Shown here in pieces: positions 1 through 11,645 of a stretch of DNA of 64,000 bases. Under the pieces are notes generated by a model. It searched no databases and was not told the DNA's origin. It saw only the letters and a list, made by a program, of their open reading frames with translations. How positions within the stretch are numbered: the stretch's first letter is position 1; each line of letters begins with the position of its first letter. The stretch covers positions 279,825-343,824 of the forward strand of contig CAXKVR010000128.1 of assembly GCA_964058845.1 (NCBI GenBank). Direction: 5' to 3'. This DNA comes from Carex sylvatica. Lineage: Eukaryota; Streptophyta; Magnoliopsida; Poales; Cyperaceae. Both the position numbers and the translations under genes were made by a program.

Positions 1-2743
1 ATAATGGATTCAAATATTTTTTTTATTTATTGATGATTTTTCAAAAGCAACTTGATTATTTTTACTTAAATCTAAAGTTGAAGTGTTTGATTGTTTTTAT
101 TAATTTTTATGTCTCATAGAAACACAATTTAATACAAAATTAAAAAATTTTAGATCAAATAATGAAATCGAATTTATAAATAGAAAATTTTCAAGTCTCT
201 TTAGAGAAAAATATATTATACATAAAACATCTGGTATAAATACTCCCGAACAAAATGTTGTATCGGAAAAAAAAAATAGACATTTATTAGAAATGAGACA
301 ATCTTTATTATTTCAAAATAATGTTCCTATAATTTATTGGTCGAATGCCGTACTTTGTGTCATTCATTTAATCAATAGATTATCTAGTGTTAATTTAGAA
401 AACAAAAGTCCATTAATACTTCTTTATCAACGAAAAATCACTTATGACCATATGAGAGTATTTGGTTGTACAAGTTTTGTACATATCAAAAGAAATGGGA
501 AGCTTGATTTTGTATCACAAAAAACTATTTTCTTAGGATACTCATCTTATAAAAAGAGCTATAAATGCTATGATCCAATTAATAAAAAAAAATATCTTTC
601 TAGAAACGTTTCATTTTTTTGAAAATAAACCATATTTAAAAGAAAAAAAAAATATTTCATCAAACATATTCAAATAATCAAAATGACAATATAGTTTTAC
701 CTTACTTAGATGATTTGAATTTTTTTCCTAGAAATAATCATCAAGTTGAAATTAACAATCAAGAAAATGAAACTAATAATGACATAAATGAAAACAAAAT
801 GAAAGAAAAATGACTGGATAGAAGAAGATCATCTAGGGAACGACAACCATCAACTAGACTTAGAGATTATGTGACATATTCGGTACGATATCTAATTGAA
901 AATTTTATTTCATATGACAACATCTTAACCGAATACTATACATTTCTCACTAGTATTGAAAAAGAATTAGAACTAAAAAATTACTAAGATGCAATTAGAA
1001 GTCAAATTTGGCGTAAGGCTATGTATGATGAATTAAAAGCCTTAGAACAAAATCAAACTTGGAAAATTATCTCCCTAGCAAAAAATAAAAAGGCGGTTGG
1101 TTGTAAATGGGCGTATAAAACCAAATATAATAGTGATGGTACCATAGAAAGGTATAAAGCAAGACTTGTAGCTAATTAAAGGATTTACCCAAACCTATGG
1201 CATAGACTATAATGAAATCTTTGCACCAGTTGCAAAAATAAATACCGTAAGAATTTTATTTTCTATAGTCATAAATAATGGTTGGGACCTCTACCAAATG
1301 GGTGTCAAAAATTTATATTTTCAAGGAACACTTGAATAAGATGTGTATATGACATTGCCACCTGATCATAGATTGAAAACAAATTTAACTTGGCTTGTAG
1401 GCTTAATAAATTAATTTATAGATTGAAACAATTTCCATGGGCATGGTATGGCAAGTTTAGCTCTTATTTAATTTCTTACAATTTTAAAATTAGTAATAAC
1501 GATCATTCTTTATTTACTAAATATGAGGGTAACAATACTACTCTCATTTTAGTATTTGTAGATGAAATCATAATTACCGAAAATAATTTTGAGCAAATTC
1601 AAAAAAATTAAGAAATAACTAAAAGAAAATTTTGACATAAAATATTTAGGATATCTTAAATATTTGTTAGGAATAGAGGTAACCACTTTGGATAAAAGAC
1701 TTTTTATTTCTCAAAGAAAATATACACTTGATCTGTTAAAAGAAACCAGTAAGTTATGATGTAAACAGGCCTCTATCCCAATTGACAACAAATGAAAATT
1801 AAATAGTGAAGATGGTGAACCTTTAAAAGAAATAAATTAATTTCAAAGACTTGTAAGAAAATTGATGTATCGAATGGTTACACATCCGGATATTTTTTTT
1901 TCTTAAGCCAAATTAGTAAATTTATGCACTCACCAAGAACACCACATTTAGAAACCGTAAATAGAATTTTGAGATTTTTAAAAAATAATTATGGCAAAGG
2001 TATTTGGATGAAAAATAATAGTTATAATGATATATGTGGCTATTCCGATGCAGATTGAGCCGTAAGCTTCGATAGAAAATCAACAACCGATTTTTACACA
2101 TTTGTATACGAAAATCTAGTCACATGGAAAAAAAAAATATTGTAGCACGATCAAGCGCCGAAGCAGAATATCGTGCCATGGCATCAACCGTAAGCGAATT
2201 AACTTGAATCAAACAACTTCTATTAGACATGGGATTTAAAACTCAAGCTCCGATGAAATGTATTGTGACAATAGTTTGGCACGACACATAGCTTCCAATC
2301 CCGTGTTTTATGAGCGCACAAAGCATATAGAAGTAGATTGTCACTTTCTTAGAGAAAATGTTCAAGCAAAAGAAATTGAGACACCACAAGTAAAAAGTGA
2401 AAATCAATTCGTTGACATCTTCACTAAAGGCTTGGATCCGGACCCATTTGAGAAAATTACAAGCAAGCTAGGATTGTACGATATATACATTCCTAGTTTG
2501 AGGGGGAGTGTTAAAAATAACGGCTAATTTTAATATTTGAAATGTAACGGCTAGTTTAGAGAATAGTGTATTATAATTAATAAGTTTGGAGATAGTGGTT
2601 AGTAATTGATAGTTGGTAGTTATAATTAATAGTACAATAGCTAGTTTTTAAATTTTATCTATAAATAAAGATACATGTAAAACTCAAAATAAAAATGCAA
2701 GTTCTTTCTAATTCTCTCTTCTCTTGTCTTATAAAAAATAACA
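1..2743 (+). mobile_element. Decayed Ty1/Copia retrotransposon, 3' part with 3' LTR
   Basis: Remnant of a Copia-class LTR retrotransposon whose 5' half lies outside the window. Pieces of the pol polyprotein appear in order on the + strand: integrase C-terminal part (about 240-622, with 'WSNAVLCVIHLINR' and 'HMRVFGCTSFVH'), reverse transcriptase (about 1010-1760, with 'KYKARLV'-like sequence and 'FVDEIIIT' where active elements have YVDD), and RNase H (about 2030-2480, with '[14 protein letters not shown]' and 'FVDIFTKGL'). Stops and frameshifts separate every block, and the YVDD metal-binding motif is altered, so the element cannot move by itself. A purine tract just before 2509 and an LTR with matching ends follow. 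The RT/RNase H order after integrase is what identifies Copia rather than Gypsy. Confidence 0.93.
2509..2743 (+). repeat. 3' LTR of the decayed Copia element
   Basis: A 235-bp segment that begins TGTTA and ends TAACA, the inverted-ended TG...CA form of an LTR. It follows the purine-rich primer tract 'GAGGGGGAG' and lies directly downstream of the RNase H remnant. A TATA-like 'TCTATAAATAAAG' sits near 2658. The matching 5' LTR is outside the window, so the target-site duplication cannot be checked. Confidence 0.82.
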
Positions 2744-2756
2744 ACATATTATAAAA

Positions 2757-4750
2757 TGTCAACTGTTCAATAAATTGTATATAGTACATATATAAATCAT
2801 TATGTTCCTACTGAAATTGATGTTTTATCCCGCACTTTTCTAAAGGAAAAAAGAATTGGCCAACTTGTGAGCTAGCACATGCAATGGAGTCTTTTCTAAT
2901 GTTGAATTTTCAAATCCTAAATAATTCTACAGAAATAGATGCATCACAACACTGGACAGTCTATATCCTTCTTGAAATTATTCGTTACATATATATTATT
3001 TTAAATACAGTACTTTTCAGGAATTCATAAGTGAGTTCAACAAATAAAATTCCACAGGTGGGATGCATAGTAAAATATTACTTCTAGTATACATTAATTT
3101 CTAGTCAACATATAACGTCATCCGATAGTATTTTTAAGACTTGAATTACACACCTTCATCTGCTACGGTAAAATGTGTCAGTTTCTCTTTCTTTGTACAT
3201 ATAGCATATTTCTACAAAGCGTGTGGAATAATATTAGAAAACTACAAAAGCCAATGCACTCTCAATACCTCATCTCCAGTTTTATGGCAATTGTAGTCTG
3301 TATATATTCACTGCCTCCAATAAGGCGTTGATTATCAGCTAAATGACTAAACACAAATTATGGTGTTCAGAAAATTTCAATACTAACACTCTCACAACTC
3401 GTCTCTCAAAATTTTGCATTGAAGTCCAGATTATGGTAAAAATAAAATATATTAGTAATAAACCTCTCCAGTTCAATGTATCACTGGAGAAGATGGCAGC
3501 TTGAGTATTATCTGAACTGAAGTATTGATTGTCAAACAGGAAATTTATATTTGACTACAAAATTACTTGGAGCTCAAGCTGTCTTTCGCCTATAAAAGAT
3601 ATGCATTCCCTCACCAGCTCTTTGTGAAAAACCAAACACAACATAAGAGCGATCAAAGCTCTAACACAGTTGCACATATAACTTTTTTTTGCATCTCTAA
3701 ACAAAACATCCCTTGGTGAACCATTTCTACCATGGACACATTCTTCCTTGCTCACGGTGCAGTGACACTTGTCGTGGATGAGACCATCCCCGTACGGTCC
3801 TTTTTGCAATCATGGAAATCAGACACGATGCAGGAAGCACCAAGGGCGATACTCATGATTTCGGGGCATTGGGACACTGATGGACCGACTGTGAACCTGG
3901 TTCATGGAGAAAATGACACCATTCATGACTTCAAAGGGTTTCCCCGATTCTTCTATGAGGTTAGGACTAAGGATGATATAGCAATAGTCAATAGACATGT
4001 CAGCATGAACTAATTAAATATTTGATTGTATATATAGTTCATCTCTCTTCTTAAATTTCTAACTTTTTTGGTTGATAATTAGAAATCTTTTGGAATTTAT
4101 ATGGCCTATATATAATATTTATACAACAAAACTTTCCAAGTGCAATTACCTTCAGGAGATATCATTATTTGATCTTCCAATTAACAACGCAGCTAATTTT
4201 GACATTTCTTGCTTCATTTTTCTCTTTTGTAAGGATTTTCTAATAACATCCAACAAAACCAATTAATTACAAAAATTATTGGTTCAGCTCAAGTATCCTG
4301 CACCCGGTGCACCTGATCTTGCCCAAAGGGTGACAGAGCTTCTCGACAATTCCGGGTTCGGACCTGTCAAGCAAGACAAGACCCGTGGCCTTGACCATGG
4401 TGCATGGGTCCCATTGATGCTTATGTATCCCGAGGCAAGCATACCAGTATGCCAGCTATCGGTACAGACCGGGAAGGGTGCAGAGTACCATTACAACTTG
4501 GGAAAGGCACTCATGCCACTTAGAGATGAGGGTGTACTCATTATCGGGTCGGGTAATATAACCCACAATTTGCAGGCTTTAGGACCCATTGGTGGACCCA
4601 TCCCCAAATGGGCCTCGGATTTTGACACATGGGTCAAGGATTCTGTTTTAAATGGAAGGTACATGCTTACATACATGCTTCCATCCTGATCTTTTTGAAT
4701 TTTGTTTCAAATGTACATAAATAACTTACTTCCAACTAAAAAACCATAAA
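2757..4750 (+). repeat. Left arm of an inverted segmental duplication
   Basis: This segment, covering the dioxygenase upstream region, exon 1, intron 1 and exon 2, is matched in reverse orientation by 17810-17558 (outer part) and 14192-12825 (inner part). Anchors I can read directly are the stretch at 3241-3330 ('CTCATCTCCAGTTTTATGG', 'TATATTCACTGCCTCCAA') against 13880-13960, exon 2 against 12918-13288, and 2866-3020 against 17558-17740. The match stops just before exon 3. Exon 1 (about 3460-4000) has no counterpart in the right arm. Confidence 0.85.
3591..3598 (+). promoter_or_regulatory. Probable TATA box of the dioxygenase gene
   Basis: 'TATAAAAG' lies 134 bp upstream of the ATG at 3732, a normal distance for a plant TATA box with a leader of roughly 100 nt. 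No transcription start can be located from sequence alone. Confidence 0.55.
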
Positions 4751-4995
4751 AAGGAGAATGTTCAAGTAGCTAATAATTGTGAATTTGTGGTGCTTTGTGA
4801 AGGTATGATGATTTGAACAACTATGAGGAGAAGGCCCAGGATGCGAAGATGAATCACCCGAGTCCGGATCATTTCTTTCCTCTCCATGTGGCTCTTGGTG
4901 CCGCTGGTCATGGAGCAAAAGCAAAGCTGATACACCACAGCTGGACCAACAGTGTCATCTCTTACGCCTCATACCGGTTCACTGCTGCCCAGTGA
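3732..4995 (+). CDS. LIGB: LigB/DODA-type extradiol ring-cleavage dioxygenase
   Basis: Three exons: 3732-3959, 4288-4658, 4803-4995, all with GT-AG introns and matching phases, giving 263 residues, the usual length for plant class III extradiol dioxygenases related to 4,5-DOPA dioxygenase. These are cytosolic non-haem iron enzymes that open catechol-type rings; in betalain plants one lineage makes betalamic acid, while elsewhere the substrate is unknown. Conserved family blocks are visible: His8 in 'FLAHGA', His46 in 'ISGHWDT', '[16 protein letters not shown]' with His113, 'YHYNLGKAL', 'GSGNITHNL' and '[18 protein letters not shown]'. The first block reads HGAV where relatives commonly have HGSP, a change beside the first metal ligand. 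A TATA box and an AATAAA support a live gene. A single-exon inverted copy lies at 12918-13288. Family is sure; substrate is not. Confidence 0.9.
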
Positions 4996-5636
4996 TGAAC
5001 TTTATTGTTGGCTGATTAAGCTGTTTGAAATCGTCGAATATTGAAAATAGCAATAAAATAATGTTTTTCCTTTTGAACCTCCCTTCACTGTACTTGAGTT
5101 TTTTCGTTTGTGTTATCCATTTAAAGTTTAAACACACACAAACACACATATATATAGAGTCAAATAAGTAATTCCCTCTGTTGACTGTTGTATTTGAGAG
5201 ACACTGGGAAAAGTTTTACTTTATTTGGATCATCCTTTGGTTACCGGATGATGGGAAGAGTTAAGCATTAAATTGGAAACTACAGATTTATGAACGTTCA
5301 ATTATTTATGATGTTTGATTTAGACGACCACACAATTGGTGCTCGGCTTTTCTTGGTTATTGTCTTGACAATGACACACTTTCATATGTTATTGTCTTGA
5401 TAAAGTGTGTAAAGTGCAGAAAGAATTTAGGGTAATATATAAGAGCTTACGGAAATAATTCATACGAAGAAATCAACATGAGACAATTAAGGCAATGGAG
5501 CTGCGTGGCTGTATATATTGAAATAGAAATGAATGCTGTAAATAAGTGAATGACAGAATCAAATAAAAATAGAACTTGTAAAGTTGGCCTAATTAATGAT
5601 AATAAAACAAAATTACTAATTATACCGTTTCATTTT
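4996..5636. other. 3' flank of the dioxygenase and plain AT-rich spacer
   Basis: Contains the likely poly(A) signal AATAAA at 5052-5057 about 60 bp after the stop. The rest is AT-rich with a short AC repeat near 5135. I see no gene in it. Confidence 0.55.
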
Positions 5637-5645
5637 TTATTTAAA

Positions 5646-6076
5646 GAGTAAGGCTTGAGTGCTATGGATAGCATAAGGCCGTCCGTGCTACAGTTTTAAA
5701 AATTTATCGTATAAACTTCAAATTTCGATTTAAGTAGCTCAGTAAATTAGTTATATAATTAACTTTGTAGAATACCAATTTTTATTATTTTTAGATTTTC
5801 TTTTTACTGTTTTTTATGATTTATGAAAGATGACAAAAAAATAGTTTAAAATATTTATAATTTTCTTTTATTTTTAAGCTATTTTCTTGTCATTTTTCAT
5901 AAATCATAAAAATTGGTAAAAAAAAAAAAAAATTAAAATTAAAATAGGTATTATACAAGTTCATTATATAACTAATTTATTGAGCTACTTAAATTGAAAT
6001 TTGAAGTTTATACGATAGATTTTTGAGGTCGTAGCACGGATGGCTGTAAGCTATCCATAGCACCCAAGCCTTACTC
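5646..6076. mobile_element. MITE with very long terminal inverted repeats (Mutator-type)
   Basis: A 431-bp foldback element. The left end 'GAGTAAGGCTTGAGTGC' is mirrored by the right end, and the inverted match continues through almost the whole element, leaving nearly no unique centre. It is flanked by TTATTTAAA (5637-5645) and TTATTTAAT (6077-6085), a 9-bp duplication with one mismatch, which fits Mutator-type insertion. Its terminal sequence resembles that of the MITEs at 45494 and 48338 (GAG-N-GAGGCT). Confidence 0.85.
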
Positions 6077-6085
6077 TTATTTAAT

Positions 6086-7843
6086 ATATATTGTTTCAAA
6101 ACGTTTTATTTTTATCAGAGGCATACGTGTTAAAGAGAGACCAAAACTCTTCAAAATTTATATAAAGAGCCAGCCATAATATTTATTTATGCATTCAAAT
6201 TATCATAATATTATTTTATGACATATGATTTTGTTAGAAAAGACCTATAATTTAATTATTATATTATTAAAAAAAATTGTAACCATAAATAATAATACTT
6301 AACTTTTTTAGATGTTATAAAAGCGACTTATTTCTCAAGTAATGAATTTATTTATAACTAGAAATTGTGATACATTTTTCTTATTAATAAAAATCATTCT
6401 TATCTACAACTAGAAATTACTTATATCTCAAATTACTCATTTCAATATATCAATTACTTATATCATTATGAAAATATAATCTAGAATATAGATAGTGGTA
6501 AAAAGTCGATAGACTCACTTTCTAAATTTTCAGTTTAATCAAATTAAAATGCGTATGTAGTGTCGAGATTAGGAAAAATAAAATAATGTGTTAAAATAAA
6601 ATAATCTAAAATTTTATTTTCCTGATCAATGTTATGCCGAATTTGTGATACCTTCATGTATATATTTAAAATAGAGGGAATAATTTAGCTATTTTCTGGT
6701 TAATCTGATTAATCTCTGAAATAATGCACATAAACTGACATAGAAAAAAGAAAAAAAATTAATAAATCCCTCATTGTCTGGTTGTTATATATTTAAATAA
6801 TTTAGCTATTTTATTGTTGTCATATATAGGATTCATTTTAGGGTTGTGACTGAATTTCATAAAACTATAACAATAATAATAGTAATAATAATCTTCTCTC
6901 TAATCAAATTAGTTTTCTCTCATAACTTAATACCAAGAAAAAGTGTTAAAAGTTAGAATCATGCTTTTTTATTTAATATTGTTTTCCGTAAAAAAAAAAT
7001 GCAAACTTAAATATAGGTTGGAAAATGACATTTTTATGACCTATCATAACAATCGCACTTATTTATACCAAAAGCTTGTGAATAGCTTTTATTATTGCTT
7101 GTAAGACTATAAAACGCATTCTAGCAAAAGAGCGGGCACAAAAAGGAACCAGCCCAACTTGTAATTAATTATTAAATTTTCAATAGCCCAATAGATCTAA
7201 AGGCCCGTTATTATTTCTAATTTATTTTTCAAGCCCGAATGCTCATAATTCAAACCAATTCCCATCTCCATATTTTCAACCGATTTTTATATGAGAAATT
7301 TTGCACCAAGGCCCCTTTGACAAGGAGATATTATCAAAACTAAGAAGTTTACAAATTATTACCCCATTTATACTTTGTTTACAAACAAGTCTCTGGTAAC
7401 ATAAAGCAACATGAAATACACAACATTACAGGAACAGAGCCGAGGAATAATTAATTTGTGGAACCAAAGACATCTTTTGCGTGATATATACAATACATCC
7501 ATACAGGTAGGTTGTTTTATTGTGATTAGTTCCTTGTAGTAATCTAAATTTTTACTTTCCTAATCAAATACTATGCCAAGTTTGTTGTACCTTCGGGTAT
7601 ATATTTAACATAGATTCAGAAACTAATTTCTCTATTCATTTCTCATCTTATCCTTCTCGTGATCTGTTTTCAATCTTCAATATTTATGTACTTTATGTAA
7701 TTCATATTTCATCATTCTAGTATTTCAAATTTTTTTGGTTAATCTGAAACTGTCTATTTGATAAAATGCCGTAATTCAACTCACACTGGGTTTTTCTCTT
7801 ATTTTATTAACAAAAACTAAACAACTGATTTGTCCATGAACAG
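6086..7843. other. AT-rich spacer with a diverged direct repeat
   Basis: No gene seen. The stretch 6601-6676 is repeated in diverged form at 7541-7620 (shared 'TATGCC...TTTG', 'ACCTTC.' and 'TATATATTTAA' blocks). Confidence 0.4.
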
Positions 7844-8326
7844 TTATCAAGATTGGAGCGGTACTTGACGTTATTAGCAACCACCATGAGGTATTTTGGC
7901 GACGACAGAGATTACATAAGGATTGAAGAATTTGAGGCTGGATTTTGCCAATTCAAAATCAATTATAAAGAACTTGAAAACAGAATTGCCTTCTCGCCCT
8001 TTATGTCTCCCGAGATTCATTCATGAAGGATTCTTTGGCATTTAAGTTACTCTAATGTATGTCTCCTGTTCACATTCATACCGAGGGGTTCTGCATCACT
8101 TGATATTTGCATTAAAACATTCGATGATCAGAAAAACTTTGAATTAAGTTTACTTGACAGAGCCAGAAACCAGTTAATAACTGTTTCTCATGGAGCATCA
8201 GCCTATAATAATATCTCCTTATTAATTTTGAAATCTATCTTACAAGAAGAGGCTCTAGTTGATGATGGTTGGTTCTTCGTCGAATGCAAAACAACTGAGG
8301 TAGCTCCTAAAGTGCCATCCCAATAG
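7844..8326 (+). pseudogene. Broken coding exon of unrecognised family
   Basis: From an AG at 7842-7843 one frame reads through about 160 codons with a single interruption, a TGA at 8024-8026, and ends at a TAG at 8324-8326. The residue content looks like a globular protein and not chance AT-rich sequence: 'YLTLLATTMRYFGDDRDY', 'EEFEAGFCQFKINYKEL', then after the stop 'FDDQKNFELSLLDRARNQL' and 'DDGWFFVECKTTEVAPKV'. Just past the TAG the +1 frame continues with 'TTGALWYFEEWGEDGC', so a frameshift or splice junction may also be present. That tail is repeated in diverged form near 12005 ('GAAWYFEKFGEDGC'). I do not recognise the family. It could be the last exon of a once multi-exon gene. Confidence 0.55.
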
Positions 8327-8334
8327 GTATCGGT

Positions 8335-8830
8335 ATCACTACCGGAGCACTTTGGTATTTTGAAGAATGGGGAGAAGACGGATGCAACTCTAATTTTAAT
8401 TTTCTTGAATTCAATGTTTTCAAGAACTTAGAATGTTATATATATAGTTTAATTGACCCTTTTGTTCTTCTTTTGATGTGTTGTGTTTATATGACCACGG
8501 TATGGTATTACTTTTGGTTAGTTTCATATTTCTTTAATTGTACTAAAGTCTCACTCGCGCTGAGATGCAGTTAATCGTTAAATAAAATCAGAATGTGATC
8601 CAACAGGATATGATTATGTATTAAGGCTATTCTTAACATCTAACCTCTTAATTTGCTGCACCAATCTATACCTCCGTAGATATAAGCCTATATTTAATTT
8701 TGTATTCTTGAATCCCTTGAACCAAAAAAAAAAAAATGTGGCATTTCTCAACCAATATTCGAATTTTAATTTAAACATTCTTAACTAAGTTTTGCAACTC
8801 TAAAATATAGTTTGACGCATTATATTAAGC
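8335..8830 (+). repeat. Direct duplication, copy 1
   Basis: About 495 bp that recurs in the same orientation at about 12005-12490. Shared blocks include 'CTTGGTATTTTGAA'-like sequence at the start, 'GAATTCAATGTTTTC', 'CCTTTTGTTCTTCTTTTGA', 'GAGATGCAGTTAATCGT' and 'TAGATATAAGCCTATATTT'. The duplication begins within the tail of the unknown gene and so carries what may be its 3' end. Confidence 0.85.
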
Positions 8831-9596
8831 AAACGTATATATAGAACATTAATGTTGTCACAACCCTAATATTGCGTAACTAGCCGTAACACCTTTGTCA
8901 AGTGGCAATCAACAACTCCCTTGATTAGATTTTAGAAAGCGCAACAATACATTAAGTTATGGCACTACTAATGCTTAACACTGCCATGATATTAGATAGT
9001 CTTTCAACACAACAACACACACATATATATAAGTTACAGTCTTTCAATATTTACAAGCAAATAACTTCTCGTACAACATGAACAAAAAGGAAATCCTCAT
9101 ACGAGAAGTACCATATTACAATAAGTTGCAACAAAAAGACTGCATTACTAACATACATATGCATATAAAGACCATACCAAAATCTGTACAATATGGCAGT
9201 CACCACTCCCGCCACCTAGTCCAAATGTTGCCTTATCTCACTCCTATCACCTGGAACCCACAAAGTGAAAACATGAGAGATTATAAACCTCCCAGTGCGA
9301 TATTTAGTTCCAGTCAAGAAATTTTAAGATTCATTCAACGAAACTAAAGAGTAAACAATAAGAACAAAAGTAATATTAAAAACAATCATACAACAGTTGG
9401 AAATTTATTTAATCTTTTGTAAAGCATACAAATGTGATGTGATGAAAGCTTACAACAATGCATTACTCACGAAATTGATGAATGCATGATGATTTTAAAT
9501 ATAACAATGCACGGCTCATGTAAGTGCTGAATGCACAAAAACCTCAAGAATAAAAGTCCACAATTTTATTCATTACTCAATCACGATTACGGTCAT
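8831..9596. other. Spacer without recognisable gene
   Basis: AT-rich. An 89-codon open frame at 9078-9347 has no recognisable feature and biased AT-rich codons, so I regard it as chance. Confidence 0.4.
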
Positions 9597-9910
9597 GCGC
9601 TACCCGAATATGGCGCCTACGTACAGAACTTCAGCCCACATGACTGAAGTTCTGCGCTTACCCCGAATATATGGCGCCTACGGAATTTCAACCCATAGAA
9701 TTGAAATTCTGCGCTTACCCCGAATATGTGGCGCCCACAAAATTTCAGCCGTGTGGGCTGAAATATGTGCTTACCCCGAATATATGGCTCCTACAGAATT
9801 TCAGTCCACACTACTGAAATTCTGCGCTTACCCCCAATATTTGGCGCCTATAGAACTTCAGCCAACACGACTGAAGTTCTGCGCTTACCCCAAATATTTG
9901 GCGCCTACAG
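9597..9910. repeat. 57-bp tandem array, each unit with a hairpin
   Basis: Five full units start at 9597, 9654, 9711, 9767 and 9824, with a partial sixth from 9881. Each opens 'GCGCTTACCCCGAATAT' or close, contains GGCGCC (GGCTCC in unit 4, GGCGCCC in unit 3) and ends with an inverted repeat: arms 9625-9634/9644-9653, 9683-9691/9701-9709, 9742-9749/9757-9764, 9795-9804/9814-9823 and 9852-9861/9871-9880. The arms differ between units but stay complementary within each unit. The open frames over this array are a by-product of the repeat period, which is a multiple of three in most units. Confidence 0.92.
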
Positions 9911-10255
9911 GACCATCATATTTCCAAAGTTATGTACATGCAACGCTTACAAGTTTCAACATAGCTCAAATACAAATTTTCATAATTGAAGTCATCATAT
10001 GTACCATACAAGTAAATAATGCAAAATTATGGAATATCTGGACTTTTTGGCAAGCTCATGATTCAAATTATTTATGCATATATATGATACCATTCTAACA
10101 CATGGTGCAAATCATGTTTTATCCTATACATACAAGTTAATATCATTCAAAATATGGTTCAGTTCATGATGCATGTCATTCTTGTATATATATCATGCAA
10201 CTCAAATCTCTTGGTACAGCTCATGGTTGGTTCATGTGTACCTACCATGTAATTA

Positions 10256-10625
10256 GCTACAGCCCAAGTCTGGTTCATGTATTTATATCATGTACTCAAT
10301 ATATAACAAATAATTCAAAGACCTATGCAATAGTTCAGCAAGCACACTAGTAATTGAGAAAGATAATTCATTTCAACCCAAATCTGGTTCATGCAGGTAC
10401 GTACACCATGTACTGAATATCTAAGAAATAATTCCAGCAAATAAATTCCGAGTCCCAAGCAGTAATTCAGCAAGCAAAGAAGTAATTGAGAAAGATAATT
10501 TGCTATAGCTCAAGTCTGGTTCATGCATGTATACCATGTACTCAATATCTAACAAATAATTCCAGCAATTAAATTCAATGTCCCAAGCAATAATTCAGCA
10601 AGCACACAAGTAATTGAGAAAGCTA
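10256..10625. repeat. Three tandem copies of a ~123-bp unit
   Basis: Units at about 10256-10373, 10374-10500 and 10501-10625 share 'CTGGTTCATG', 'ACCATGTACTCAATAT', 'AACAAATAATTC', 'TTCAGCAAGCACAC' and 'AGTAATTGAGAAAG'. A weaker fourth relative of the first part lies at about 10198-10255. Confidence 0.85.
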
Positions 10626-11150
10626 GAGAACCTTAAAATAAAAAGGTCAATTTAATAAATCTAAAATCCGCACCTGACACGATATAATTTACCAAGGTGA
10701 TGTCGTTGCTATACTCTCTCTATCGCAAGCTCGACAGTGATTTTTCGTTGCCTTACTCGCTATCGCAAGCTCATCGACACCTTCATCTTCTTCCTTTACT
10801 CTTAATTCCTCTTTATCTCATTTCTCCTGCTCTCTTTCTCTTGTGATTTTTAATTGGAAGGGTGGCTCGGACTCTCCAAGGAATTAGGTCGGAAATTCCA
10901 ATGTTAGAGAGTATTCCCACCGAAATAGAAAATGAATCTTACATATATTCAGTACTTAATGAAAAAGAGATAATCGGTTTGACCACCGAATAAGGAAAAC
11001 AATATATACTCTTTTTAGTGTGAATTGCTAAGGCACAATCCCATTTCAGTTTTATGAATATTTGCGCTGACCAAAGTAGTTATTTTTATATATTTCTTTT
11101 TTTGAAGGAGAGTATTTTTATCTTGGAAATTTATTTTGCTTCTTCAAGAG
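10626..11150. other. Spacer without recognisable gene
   Basis: Holds a short duplicated block 'CTATCGCAAGCTC' at 10721-10733 and 10753-10765 and a CT-rich run near 10780-10845. No coding feature seen. Confidence 0.4.
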
Positions 11151-11645
11151 TGATCACCTAAGTCTCAACTAATCAATTGCATCAAATTGAAAGTTCGTAT
11201 GCACGGCAAGATACGTCATATTATATTTATCGATCACGTAATGTGATTCTCCTCTATCAATATAGAAACGTTATATCACATCACATAAACTTATTCAATC
11301 ACATCACCTCACCTCTCATGACACGTTATGTCACTAACTGTATCCATAAAATTTCTTAATTACATTTTTCTTTTTTAAGTTTTTTGCTTTTATTATGTTT
11401 TGCTTTTATTTTTTAAGACCTACTTAAAACCTTAAAAAAAAAATCAACTTGATGAACCACGTCATCACATTTGATCACAAGATCGACTAGACCATCTACT
11501 TGATGTTACTATTTTTCACTATTTTAATCACGTCATGTAAAAATAAATTAGATCACGTGTCATTCTGTATTATGACATGATGTGACCAAGTCACAGCGTG
11601 TTTGTCATGTCACGTGAGTATTTTTTCATCACTAATAAAGAAAAC
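11150..11645. mobile_element. TCACGTGA-rich DNA-element remnant
   Basis: Dense in variants of CACGTCATG, TCACGTGA and ATGTGA near both ends. The right part ('GTCACAGCGTGTTTGTCATG', 'TCACGTGAGTATTTTTTC') is the reverse complement of the left end of the element at 24362-24916, and 11503-11536 matches 24408-24440 in inverse, so both belong to one family. The many short subterminal repeats are typical of hAT or CACTA transposons, but I could not fix the ends or a target duplication here. Confidence 0.5.

Noticed and set aside
9595..10098. 167-codon open frame over the hairpin array
   Set aside because: The frame stays open because most units are 57 bp, a multiple of three. The protein is only the repeat translated, with a second frame just as open.
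9597..10625. CRISPR-like arrays
   Set aside because: Repeats are contiguous without unique spacers and the genome is that of a plant.
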